Positions 1 through 6,675 of a DNA stretch of 19,108 nt are shown piece after piece. The DNA comes from JADCCX01 sp031372765 (lineage in GTDB: Bacteria > Pseudomonadota > Alphaproteobacteria > Rhizobiales > Beijerinckiaceae). The first letter of the stretch is position 1; each line of letters opens with the position of its first letter. The position numbers and the translations under genes are program-made. The stretch is from NCBI GenBank assembly GCA_031372765.1, contig JANMLW010000202.1, positions 1-19,108 on the forward strand, given 5' to 3'. Below the pieces are notes generated by a model. That model was not told where the DNA came from, searched no databases, and saw nothing but the letters and a program-made list of their open reading frames with translations.

Positions 1-31
1 CCTTGACGGGAAACTGGGTCGGATCAACCAT
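1..31 (-). CDS. yacG: Start of a probable YacG-like zinc protein (partial)
   Basis: An ATG at 29-31 on the minus strand opens a frame that reads MVDPTQFPVK and runs off the window edge. An AAGGGA ribosome binding site lies about eight bases upstream, and the gene begins 24 bp after the maf stop, so it looks like the next gene of the same operon. In many alphaproteobacteria maf is followed by yacG, a small zinc-ribbon protein that inhibits DNA gyrase. The zinc-binding cysteines would lie outside the window, so the identity rests on position and the good start site only. Confidence 0.5.
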   Translation of the reverse strand, partial: MVDPTQFPVK

Positions 32-55
32 CGGTCTTGTCCCTTGAATGTGGCC

Positions 56-694
56 TCAAACCCGGTTGAGCCAGTTGAGATGGATCGGATACCCCTCCCC
101 GCCCAGCAGTGTCGCCGTCTCGTAAAGTGGCAACCCGACGACATTGGTGTAAGATCCCACCAATTTGACCACGAAGCTGCCTGCGATGCCCTGAATGGCA
201 TAGCCGCCAGCCTTGCCGCGCCATTCACCAGAGGCCAGGTAGCCATCCATATCTTCTTTTGACAGGCGCTTGAAGCGCACGCGCGTTTCCACCAACCGCT
301 CGCGGATTCCGCCCCGGGGCGTCGCCAGCGCCACGCCAGTATATACCCGATGTGCCCTGCCGGACAGCATACGCAGGCAGGCCGCCGCCTCATCCACCAG
401 TTCGGTCTTGGGCAGGATACGGCGACCTATGGCCACGACAGTATCAGCGGCAAGGACATAAGCATCAGCCATCGCAGCATCATGTTTGGCCGCGTTCAAT
501 GCAGCGTCGAGCTTCTGGCGGGCCAGTCTGCCTGCCAGTGTCCGGGGAGCCTCGGAACGTCCAGGTGTCTCGTCAATCTCGGCGGGAAGCACATGTGTCG
601 GCTCAAGGCCCGCCTGCTGCAACAGCGCGAGACGGCGCGGGGAGCCTGAGGCCAGAATGAGCGGATGCCGCCAGTTGTCTTGTGTGCGCGCCAT
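56..694 (-). CDS. maf: Maf family nucleotide pyrophosphatase
   Basis: This 212-residue protein belongs to the Maf/Ham1 fold, which hydrolyses non-canonical or excess nucleoside triphosphates to monophosphate and pyrophosphate in the cytoplasm. The family signature ASGSPRR is at residues 15-21. The catalytic aspartate is in ADTVV near residue 84, followed by LPKT, SGRAHRVYTGV and the late block KAGGYAIQG. The AGGYAIQG form fits the dTTP/UTP-type (YhdE) branch better than the m7GTP-type (YceF) branch. I chose the ATG at 692-694. The frame extends to a TTG at 745, but that adds a non-family N-terminus. The ribosome binding site is weak. It lies 116 bp downstream of the fkbM-type gene and 24 bp before a yacG-like start, so maf may be read from either the upstream operon or its own promoter. 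Confidence 0.93.
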   Translation of the reverse strand: MARTQDNWRHPLILASGSPRRLALLQQAGLEPTHVLPAEIDETPGRSEAPRTLAGRLARQKLDAALNAAKHDAAMADAYVLAADTVVAIGRRILPKTELVDEAAACLRMLSGRAHRVYTGVALATPRGGIRERLVETRVRFKRLSKEDMDGYLASGEWRGKAGGYAIQGIAGSFVVKLVGSYTNVVGLPLYETATLLGGEGYPIHLNWLNRV

Positions 695-810
695 GTAAAC
701 CCGTGCGATAACCCTGCTAGGCCGTTTACCGGATTGCAGTACCAAAAAGGAATGATCGCGATTGCCTATCGCACCTTGAGATTTTTGTGAACAGGCAGCG
801 CAGTGCAGAC

Positions 811-1680
811 TTAGACGATATAGCCGCCATCAAACAAGCTGGATATCCGGGCCAGCGCTGTCTTGTCAGCCGTTTTACCGGTCAACCGAATCAGATCTTC
901 CTGCGACAATTCCGGCAACCGAGCAAGAAACGCACCCACAAGTTTTACCGCCAGAACGTGATCAGGGTGCGATGTATCCGTATGCGCCGGGCCATACTCA
1001 CCCAGATGCGTGACGCTGTCCCACGCCGGCGGTTGTGATGGAAAGCGAGCCATCATGGTCTCGGCAACTTCCGCAGCCACATACCAGCGGTTGAGATTGT
1101 CAAAGAAAGCAAAGCGATAGTCAGCCGCCAACAGCAGTGGTTCAAAGCGATGGGAGGCATCTTCCATGGTAATAGGCTCAATCGCTTCCACCAGAACAAC
1201 CTTGGGACGATAGCGCTGCCAGTCGTTACCCCTCAGCACATCGGCTTCGTGACCCTCAACATCAATTTTCAGGAAATCAATGACGGCAGGTGCATGATCC
1301 GCGCAGAGCCTTGCCAAAGTCGTTACCGGCTTGCTGACGCGTTTGCCGGTCACACCGGCTTTTTCAGCCGCCAGCGCATGGGCGGTGGATGCGGTCGAGA
1401 GACCATGAAAGGTCGTTGCCTCGAACAGGTCAAGCGTTCCCTCCTGTTGTCCAGCCAAAGCGGAAATTACGGTGTCACGGGGGCGGATATGGGCATAAAG
1501 CGCTGCCAGATGTGTCTGAGGCTCGACAACAATGCCCCGCCATCCCTGCTCATAGGAGAAAAATGAGACGTTGTCGGCGACGGCATGACCGCCACCAATA
1601 TCAATGTAAAAGCCTGTGGATTGCCCCGCAAAAAGCCCTGCCAGCACGACATCTTCCATATTCTGGGCATATGACAGCAT
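811..1680 (-). CDS. FkbM family SAM-dependent methyltransferase
   Basis: This 289-residue cytoplasmic protein has the FkbM methyltransferase layout. It opens with SYAQNMEDVVL, then the SAM-binding glycine motif FYIDIGGG (about residues 24-31), then an acidic strand-2 end at VVEP. The conserved block DFLKIDVEGHEADVLRG is near residues 135-151. FkbM enzymes are O-methyltransferases acting on sugars, polyketides or lipids; the acceptor here cannot be read from sequence. The last 70 or so residues lie outside the recognised domain. The ATG has a GGAG site about ten bases upstream, and the gene starts 17 bp after the osmC-type gene, so it is the last gene of the riboswitch-led transporter operon. 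It would consume SAM, the probable ligand of that leader, although the link may be coincidental. Confidence 0.88.
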   Translation of the reverse strand: MLSYAQNMEDVVLAGLFAGQSTGFYIDIGGGHAVADNVSFFSYEQGWRGIVVEPQTHLAALYAHIRPRDTVISALAGQQEGTLDLFEATTFHGLSTASTAHALAAEKAGVTGKRVSKPVTTLARLCADHAPAVIDFLKIDVEGHEADVLRGNDWQRYRPKVVLVEAIEPITMEDASHRFEPLLLAADYRFAFFDNLNRWYVAAEVAETMMARFPSQPPAWDSVTHLGEYGPAHTDTSHPDHVLAVKLVGAFLARLPELSQEDLIRLTGKTADKTALARISSLFDGGYIV

Positions 1681-1697
1681 TCGAGGCTCCGCAGGGT

Positions 1698-2207
1698 TCA
1701 GGCGCGGATGATCGAAACATCCATCCGCGGCTTGTTGGCGATTGTCTGGTACACCACGCAGTAGCGTTCTGTCAGCTTCAACAACGTATCAATCTGCTCC
1801 TGCGTTGCATCGGTATCGAGATCGAAGATCAGGCGGATATCTTCGAACCCTACAGCAGCATCCTTTGCCACACCTAATGTACCGCGAAAATCCAGTGTGC
1901 CTTCAGCGCGCACGGCACCTGAACGCAGGGGAATGTTCAGTGCCGTGGCAACCGCTTTCAAGGTCACGCCAGCGCAGGCAACCAATGCCTCAAGCAGCAT
2001 GTCACCTGAACACAACTCTGCACCGCTGCCGCCAGTAAGTGGATGCAACCCGGCTTCGGCCATGGCACGGCCGGTTTCCACCTTGCAGGCAATTTTGCTC
2101 TCATCCAGAGTTCCTTTGGCGCGAAGCACCAGTTTGGCGGCACCCGCTTCGAGGCGATAGGCATCCTTCAGGGGAGCCTGTAATTGGCGAAGCGAATCAG
2201 CATCCAT
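1698..2207 (-). CDS. OsmC/Ohr family peroxiredoxin-like protein
   Basis: This 169-residue protein matches the OsmC fold. Both redox cysteines are present: Cys78 in LVACAGVT and Cys150 in TERYCVVYQTI. In this family the pair reduces organic hydroperoxides, usually with dihydrolipoyl or thiol reductants. The N-terminal 20 residues are less conserved, and the protein is a little longer than classical Ohr (about 140 residues), so it fits the general OsmC branch rather than Ohr. The start has AAGGGA about nine bases upstream. It follows the ABC ATPase by 12 bp and precedes the FkbM-type gene by 17 bp, so all three are co-transcribed. OsmC genes in sulfur-transport operons may handle thiol or peroxide chemistry, but that role is inference. 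Confidence 0.9.
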   Translation of the reverse strand: MDADSLRQLQAPLKDAYRLEAGAAKLVLRAKGTLDESKIACKVETGRAMAEAGLHPLTGGSGAELCSGDMLLEALVACAGVTLKAVATALNIPLRSGAVRAEGTLDFRGTLGVAKDAAVGFEDIRLIFDLDTDATQEQIDTLLKLTERYCVVYQTIANKPRMDVSIIRA

Positions 2208-2219
2208 GTTGTTTGTCCC

Positions 2220-3005
2220 TTACCACCAACTGCCCGCACCAACGGCAATCTTGTTGTTGCCAAGGCTTTCACCCGGATTCATCGCTTTATCAAGGGCGGA
2301 GAGAACACGGTTCTTGGCCATCACGAAACTGTGCTCCATTTTGTCCCGCGGACGGCCTGATACAATCAGGATTTCCTCAGCAATCCGCCCCGGTTTTGGG
2401 GACATGACGATTACGCGGTCTGCCAGAGCCACCGCTTCCTCGGCATCATGTGTTACCATGACCAAAGTTGGCTTGTAGGCCTTCCAGAGCGCAATCACCT
2501 GACCGTGGAGGGCGTGGCGGGTGAGCGGATCAAGCGCTGAAAAAGGCTCATCCAGTAAGAGCACCTTCGGTTTAGCTACCAGCGAACGGGCAATAGCCAC
2601 GCGCTGCGCCTGCCCGCCCGAAAGCTCCTTGGGCAGTCGCTTGCCGTAGCCTTCCAGCCCGATGAGATTGAGCGCTTCGGCGACGCGCGCCTCCTGCTCG
2701 GGTTTGGGCAACTGATCGATGCCAAATGCGATGTTCTTTTCAACCGTGAGCCATGGAAGAAGGCGCGGCTCCTGAAACACCACACCGATAGCAGGATGAG
2801 GCGCGGTGATCGCCTCCCCGTCGACCACGATCTGCCCTTCAGATGGCAGATCAAGACCTGCGATCAGGCGCAGTAGCGTAGACTTGCCACAGCCGGAACC
2901 GCCAACAACTGCCAGAATTTCACCATTGGTGACATCAAGATTGAGCTTGTCCAGCGCATGCACGCCGTTGATGTAAAACTTGGAAAGATTACGGATCGAC
3001 AGCAT
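2220..3005 (-). CDS. ABC transporter ATPase, SsuB/TauB type
   Basis: This 261-residue protein is the ATP-hydrolysing subunit of a NitT/TauT-class importer, bound to the inner face of the membrane. Walker A GGSGCGKST is at residues 35-43, the Q-loop is in VVFQEPRLLPW (about 75-85), the signature LSGGQ is at 128-132, Walker B LLLDEPFSALD is at 149-159, and the switch histidine is His186 in VTHDAEEA. All catalytic residues are intact. The RLLPW sequence after the Q-loop is typical of the SsuB/TauB/NrtD branch. The gene begins 3 bp after the permease stop, which suggests translational coupling. The last 40 residues, ending in SWW, are a lineage-specific tail. The substrate cannot be told from this subunit. 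Confidence 0.93.
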   Translation of the reverse strand: MLSIRNLSKFYINGVHALDKLNLDVTNGEILAVVGGSGCGKSTLLRLIAGLDLPSEGQIVVDGEAITAPHPAIGVVFQEPRLLPWLTVEKNIAFGIDQLPKPEQEARVAEALNLIGLEGYGKRLPKELSGGQAQRVAIARSLVAKPKVLLLDEPFSALDPLTRHALHGQVIALWKAYKPTLVMVTHDAEEAVALADRVIVMSPKPGRIAEEILIVSGRPRDKMEHSFVMAKNRVLSALDKAMNPGESLGNNKIAVGAGSWW

Positions 3006-3008
3006 GAT

Positions 3009-3848
3009 TCAGAGCTCCCGTCGGCTTGTGGAGGCAGCATCCTGCCAGTTCAGAAATGGTTTTGTGATGGCAACGAGAATAGCGTCCGTCGCTTTGCCAA
3101 GGGCGGCAAAAGTGACGAGTGCTGCCAGAATCTGCTCAGGCCTGCCCAATTGCTGACCGTCAATCAGCAAAAATCCGAGGCCTTCTGACGCCCCCATGAA
3201 TTCGGCTGCCACCACGAACATCCAGCCAAGGCCCAGGCCGCTGCGCAGTGCAATCACCGTGGTCGGAAGAATGGCTGGCAACAGCACACGGCGAACAAGC
3301 GCAAGGCGCGTGAGGCGGAACACCCGCCCCACCTCGACGATCTTGCGGTCAACCGAAAGGATGGCTCCCGATACACCGAGATAGACCGGGAAGAAAACGC
3401 CAACTGCAATCAGCACAACCTTGGAAGTTTCAAATATCCCGAACCACAGAATGAACAACGGCACCCAGGCAATGGAGGGGATGGCCCTCATGGCCTGCAA
3501 CAGCGGATCAACCAGTTGACGCGTCAGGTGCGAGACACCAGAAACTGCCCCCATCACGACACCGGTGGCGGCACCGGCAGCAAAGCCCGCCATGACACGC
3601 AGGAGCGTTGCGCCTATGTGCGTGGCAAGTTCGCCTTCCACTGCCAGCGCCCAAAGGGTCTTTCCAATCCGTGATGGCGGCGGCAGAAGGCGGCCGCTGA
3701 TCCAGCCTTTGGCAACCGCCAACTCATGCAAAAAGGCCAATCCAAGTGGAACCAGCAAGCCCAGCACCCAGTTTGGTACATGCCGGATTTTTGCGTGTGG
3801 CGAGATTGCAACCGAGGAATTGGCTTCAATGGGGTGGGTCAGGCTCAT
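3009..3848 (-). CDS. ABC transporter permease, SsuC/TauC type
   Basis: This 279-residue integral membrane protein is the channel subunit of the same importer. After a cytoplasmic N-terminus of about 25 residues come roughly six hydrophobic segments. The cytoplasmic EAA-like coupling loop is seen as EVGRVFRLTRLALVRRVLLP followed by AILPTTVIALRSGL, the normal place for docking to the ATPase. MFVVAAEFMGASEGLGFLL near the C-terminus is characteristic of the SsuC/TauC/NrtB group. An AAGAG site about eight bases upstream supports the ATG at 3846-3848. A 15-bp hairpin (3871-3903) sits between this gene and the binding-protein gene. The permease stop lies 3 bp from the ATPase start. The single permease implies a homodimeric channel. 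Confidence 0.93.
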   Translation of the reverse strand: MSLTHPIEANSSVAISPHAKIRHVPNWVLGLLVPLGLAFLHELAVAKGWISGRLLPPPSRIGKTLWALAVEGELATHIGATLLRVMAGFAAGAATGVVMGAVSGVSHLTRQLVDPLLQAMRAIPSIAWVPLFILWFGIFETSKVVLIAVGVFFPVYLGVSGAILSVDRKIVEVGRVFRLTRLALVRRVLLPAILPTTVIALRSGLGLGWMFVVAAEFMGASEGLGFLLIDGQQLGRPEQILAALVTFAALGKATDAILVAITKPFLNWQDAASTSRREL

Positions 3849-3870
3849 GACAATGCTCTTGGCAAGACTA

Positions 3871-3903
3871 CCCCCTCCTCCGGATCAAATCCGAAGAAGG
3901 GAG
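3871..3903 (-). promoter_or_regulatory. Intercistronic mRNA hairpin between binding-protein and permease genes
   Basis: Read on the minus strand, bases 3903-3889 pair with 3885-3871 to give 15 continuous base pairs around a three-base loop (3886-3888). Three of these are G-U pairs (3902/3872, 3897/3877, 3894/3880). On the plus strand the same positions are C-A mismatches, so the structure is specific to the transcribed strand. No U-run follows, so it is unlikely to be a full terminator. It starts 19 bases after the binding-protein stop and ends 22 bases before the permease ATG. A role as a 3' stabiliser or partial attenuator that favours the binding protein is inferred. Confidence 0.75.
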
Positions 3904-3922
3904 ACAGTTCAGTTGATGCTGA

Positions 3923-4903
3923 TCAGTTGACCTTGGTGTTCTTTATCGGCTTGTCGTCGATCAAGGCCCGTACCACTTCGCGAACATCGACGTCAGGCTT
4001 GATCAGTCCTGCCCCCTGCAAGGCAACGGCTGCTGCAAGGATCGTCTGCTTGCGGGCTGGCGTGAACGTACCATCGGCAAAGTCCGTGCGTTCCAGTTGG
4101 CGGGTGATCACGGCATCCGGCAATTTGGTCGCAGCGATGAGGACCGATTTCACTGCGGCTGGCTCGGCCAATGCCAGCTTGCGACCCTGCTCATAAACCT
4201 TGAGTACCCGGTTGACGATCAGAGGATTGCTTGTTGCAAACTCCTCGCGCACGTTCAGGACGCCCAATGTGTTCGCTTCTGCCTTGCGGTGGAACAGTTT
4301 TGCGCCACTCTCCACTTCGGCGGCCGCCATGAGGGGGTCAAGACCGGCCCAGGCATCCACATCACCACGCTCAAGTGCCGTGCGGCCATCCTGATGCTGG
4401 AGCAAAACGAGCTTGACGTCCTTTTCAGTCAGTTTTGCCTCTTGCAAGGCGCGGACCAGGAAGATGTGCGGATCCGTGCCGCGAGTCACGGCGATGCGCT
4501 TGCCCTTGAGGTCTTCAACAGAGGTGATCTTGCTGTCGCCCTTGGTGACAAGAGCTGTCCACTCCGGACGGGAATAGACATAGATGGATTTCACCGGATT
4601 ACCGTTGACCCGGGCCAGAAGTGCTGCTGCCCCGGCTGTCGAACCAAAGTCGATGGACGAGGCGTTGAGAAACTCCAGAGCCTTGTTGGAACCGGCGGAC
4701 TGGACCCACCGAATGGAAATACCGTCAGCGGCAAATTCCTTTTCCAGTAGCCCTCGCTCTTTCAAAAGCAGGGAAACAGGATTGTAGGTTGCAAAATCCA
4801 GACGGATTTCCTTCAACGCCTGAGCGTTTGATAAACTTGCAGAAGCGACAAAAGCGGCTCCGGCAAGAAGGCTGGTGAGTGTGCGGCGGCTGATAATCGA
4901 CAT
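3923..4903 (-). CDS. ABC transporter substrate-binding protein, SsuA/TauA/NMT1 type
   Basis: This 326-residue periplasmic protein begins with MSIISRRTLTSLLAGAAF and an AxA-like cleavage region at SLSNAQA (about residue 29), a signal peptide with a twin-arginine-like start. The mature part has the SsuA/THI5-like layout: NPVSLLLKERGLLEKEF, then SIDFGSTAGAAALLARVNGNP, then VEDLKGKRIAVTRGTDPHIFLV, and ERGDVDAWAGLDPLMAAAE in the second lobe. This group carries sulfonates, taurine, nitrate, pyrimidine precursors and related compounds. I chose the ATG at 4901-4903 because GGAG is eight bases upstream and the signal peptide starts there; the frame's upstream extension to 5020 is riboswitch sequence. 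The SAM-II-like leader suggests a methionine-related or sulfur-containing substrate, which is inference. Confidence 0.9.
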   Translation of the reverse strand: MSIISRRTLTSLLAGAAFVASASLSNAQALKEIRLDFATYNPVSLLLKERGLLEKEFAADGISIRWVQSAGSNKALEFLNASSIDFGSTAGAAALLARVNGNPVKSIYVYSRPEWTALVTKGDSKITSVEDLKGKRIAVTRGTDPHIFLVRALQEAKLTEKDVKLVLLQHQDGRTALERGDVDAWAGLDPLMAAAEVESGAKLFHRKAEANTLGVLNVREEFATSNPLIVNRVLKVYEQGRKLALAEPAAVKSVLIAATKLPDAVITRQLERTDFADGTFTPARKQTILAAAVALQGAGLIKPDVDVREVVRALIDDKPIKNTKVN

Positions 4904-4910
4904 GTTCCAT

Positions 4911-4944
4911 CTCCGTTTTGTCGAGGCCGCAGCGTCAAACGGAG
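4911..4944 (-). promoter_or_regulatory. Ribosome-binding-site sequestering hairpin
   Basis: On the minus strand CTCCGTTT (4944-4937) is exactly complementary to AAACGGAG (4918-4911). The second arm holds the GGAG ribosome binding site of the substrate-binding-protein gene. A competing five-bp hairpin, CAAAC (4950-4946) with GTTTG (4940-4936), would use the same bases and free the site. This is the arrangement expected of a translational expression platform behind a riboswitch. How the aptamer selects between the two forms is not resolved from sequence alone. Confidence 0.6.
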
Positions 4945-4977
4945 GGTTTGCAAAACGTGCATGGCACATTCCGCACT

Positions 4978-5066
4978 CCCGGCGCTTTAGCTGCATTTGT
5001 TTACCGGCAACGGGGTTCATCCCCGTTCCCGAAGCGCCCGCAAGCTGTTGCTCAAATCGGCGCTGT
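4978..5066 (-). promoter_or_regulatory. Probable SAM-II riboswitch aptamer with inserted hairpin
   Basis: Read on the minus strand, AGCGCC (5064-5059) pairs with GGCGCT (5038-5033) to form P1. The loop begins with GATTTGAGC (5058-5050) and ends near GCTTGC (5045-5040). Downstream lie TAAACAA (5003-4997) and GCTAAA (4991-4986). These blocks and their order match what I recall of the SAM-II (metA/SAM_alpha) class, where GATTTG and GCTAAA meet in the pseudoknot; AGC (5052-5050) can pair with GCT (4991-4989). A hairpin of CGG/CCG plus AACGGGG/CCCCGTT (5031-5005, loop ATGAA) is inserted between P1 and the TAAACAA segment. A second AGCGCC (4986-4981) can compete for the P1 3' strand. The element starts at the expected transcription start. 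SAM binding normally lowers expression in this class. Confidence 0.8.
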
Positions 5067-5070
5067 TCGT

Positions 5071-5099
5071 TATATAGAACGGTATTTTCTGAATGTCAA
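5071..5099 (-). promoter_or_regulatory. Sigma-70-type promoter of the riboswitch-led transporter operon
   Basis: A perfect TTGACA (minus strand, 5099-5094) is followed after exactly 17 bases by TATATA (5076-5071). Transcription should start about seven bases later, near 5064-5066, which is where the SAM-II-like P1 stem begins. The -10 overlaps an imperfect palindrome, CGTT-N6-AACG (5068-5081), which could be an operator or could be chance. Confidence 0.75.
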
Positions 5100-5269
5100 A
5101 CAATAAACATTCATTTATGTCTTTAAATTATATTACATATATATCTGAGTATTTAATCGTCCGTCCGTTCATGCCTGGCACAGCTGGACACTGTAATCAG
5201 ACATTGACAGGGCATGATCAGCCCTTCACGTTTGCGACAGATTTTTTGATCTCATGGAGGGTTGGATCA
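5100..5269 (+). other. AT-rich intergenic leader of the liv-type operon, promoter not resolved
   Basis: This is the plus-strand half of the divergent gap 4904-5269. Bases 5101-5156 are markedly AT-rich, unlike the flanking genes. A TTGACA occurs at 5204-5209, but the expected -10 positions read CACGTT, so I do not call a promoter. GGGC-N7-GCCC (5210-5224) is a small inverted repeat. The only firm signal is GGAGG at 5256-5260, nine bases before the LivK-like start codon at 5270. Confidence 0.5.
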
Positions 5270-6472
5270 ATGCGCCTGAATCGCCGTCATTTCGTTGCCG
5301 GAGCAACTGCCTCTCTCGCAGCGCCAACACTGGCGCGGGCGCAGGGTGCCCCAATCCGCATCGGTGAAATCAACAGCTACACGGCACAGCCGGCATTCTT
5401 GCGTCCATACCGGAACGGCTGGGACATGGCGGTTGAGCAGATCAACGCTTCTGGCGGTGTGCTTGGTCGCAAGCTCGAGAGCGTGTTCCGGGATGATGGC
5501 GGCAAGCCGGAAGATGCGGTACGCCTTGCAGGGGACCTTATAAATTCGGAAAAAGTCGATATCCTGGCAGGTGGCTTTCTCTCCAACGTCGGCCTTGCGA
5601 TTGCCGATTTCGCCAATCAAAACAAGCGCCTGTATGTTGCTTCTGAACCGTTGTCTGATGCCTTGGTGTGGGGCAAAGGCAACCGTTATACTTTCCGCCT
5701 TCGCCCTTCCACATATATGCAAGCTGCCATGCTGGTAGAGGAAGCAGCCAAACTGCCCGCGAAAAAATGGGCGGTCGTTGCGCCAAATTACGAATATGGC
5801 CAATCAGCCGCCAAGTGGTTCAAGGAATTGCTGAAAGCCGCCAAACCGGATGTCGAGTTTGTCGTCGAGCAATATCCCGCACTTGGCCGTATCGATGCGG
5901 GTGCCACCGTTCAAGCCATTGAGGCTGCCAAGCCAGATGCCATCTTCAATGTGACATTTGGCGGTGACCTGATCAATTTCGTCCGGCAGGGCAACACACG
6001 CGGTCTTTTCGAGGGCCGAGTGGTCGCCAGCATGCTGACTGGCGAGCCGGAATACATGGATCCGCTGGGTGCTGAAACGCCCAAGGGCTGGATCGTGACT
6101 GGCTACCCCCATGCCGATATAGCGTCGGCTGAACATACCAAATTCCGTGAAGCCTATACTGCCAGATTCAATGACTATCCGCGTCTTGGTTCGGTTGTGG
6201 GCTATGACACAGTGATTGCTATTGTCGCCGCCCTGAAAAAAGCCGGCACGACCGACAATGAAAAAGTGATCGATGCGATGAAAGGCCTCAAGTTCAGCAG
6301 CGTCTTTGGCATGGTTGAGTTTCGCGCAATCGATCACCAGTCAACGCTGGGAGCTTTTGTCGGGCGTACGGATGTGAAGAACGGTAAGGGTGTAATGGTG
6401 AACTGGCGCTACGCTGACGGCGACAAGTACCTGCCATCGGATGCCGTGGTGAAGACGCTTCGCCCGCAATGA
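5270..6472 (+). CDS. livK: LivK-type ABC substrate-binding protein
   Basis: This 400-residue periplasmic protein has a twin-arginine signal (NRRHFVAGATASLAAPTLARA, cleavage near residue 25) and a type-I periplasmic binding fold of the branched-chain amino acid family. Typical blocks are IRIGEINSYTA, NGWDMAVEQINASGGVLGRK, EKVDILAGGFLSNVGLAIADFANQ and the hinge region KKWAVVAPNYEYGQSAAKWFKELL. The length is normal. The ATG at 5270 is chosen because GGAGG sits nine bases before it and the signal peptide begins there; the frame stays open upstream to 5093 in AT-rich leader sequence. The real ligand could be amino acids, amides, urea-like compounds or aromatic acids, as the family is broad. It is the first gene of a Liv-type operon. 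Confidence 0.92.
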   Translation: MRLNRRHFVAGATASLAAPTLARAQGAPIRIGEINSYTAQPAFLRPYRNGWDMAVEQINASGGVLGRKLESVFRDDGGKPEDAVRLAGDLINSEKVDILAGGFLSNVGLAIADFANQNKRLYVASEPLSDALVWGKGNRYTFRLRPSTYMQAAMLVEEAAKLPAKKWAVVAPNYEYGQSAAKWFKELLKAAKPDVEFVVEQYPALGRIDAGATVQAIEAAKPDAIFNVTFGGDLINFVRQGNTRGLFEGRVVASMLTGEPEYMDPLGAETPKGWIVTGYPHADIASAEHTKFREAYTARFNDYPRLGSVVGYDTVIAIVAALKKAGTTDNEKVIDAMKGLKFSSVFGMVEFRAIDHQSTLGAFVGRTDVKNGKGVMVNWRYADGDKYLPSDAVVKTLRPQ

Positions 6473-6502
6473 TAAGACACATGGCAATTTGAGCTGCGCT
6501 GA

Positions 6503-6638
6503 CATCATGAGGCCTTCGAGGCTTTGATGGGCTTAACCTGCTTTGGCTTGGCTCCGCACCCCGGGATGAGGATAATTGAGTTTTGCAATGCGCTGATCCC
6601 CTCATCATGAGGTGCGAGCCGGAGGTTAGCCTCGAAGG
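6503..6638. repeat. Imperfect long inverted repeat between the livK-type and livHM-type genes
   Basis: The left arm begins CCTTCGAGGC at 6513 and ends GATGAGG at 6571. The right arm begins CCCTCATC at 6599 and ends GCCTCGAAGG at 6638. Shared blocks, read inward, are CCTTCGAGGC, AACCT, GGCT, CGCACC and ATGAGG; the left arm is longer by about 18 bases. CATCATGAGG also occurs as a direct repeat at 6503-6512 and 6603-6612, exactly 100 bp apart, and CCTCATCATGAGG (6600-6612) is itself palindromic. It resembles the dispersed intergenic palindromes common in Rhizobiales genomes. Copy number elsewhere cannot be seen here. Confidence 0.75.
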
Positions 6639-6675
6639 ACGCACCAAGCCATTGCCGGCGTCGGAGCAAGCCTGA

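Noticed and set aside
758..772. Terminator after the fkbM-type gene
   Set aside because: The GCGAT/ATCGC stem is only five bp and the T-run is separated from it by several bases.
5171..5192. Possible sigma-54 site at CTGGCAC
   Set aside because: The -24-like TGGCAC is present, but the required GC of the -12 element is missing at the correct spacing.
5204..5232. TTGACA upstream of the livK-type gene as a promoter
   Set aside because: With 17 or 18 bases of spacing the -10 reads CACGTT or ACGTTT, too far from consensus.
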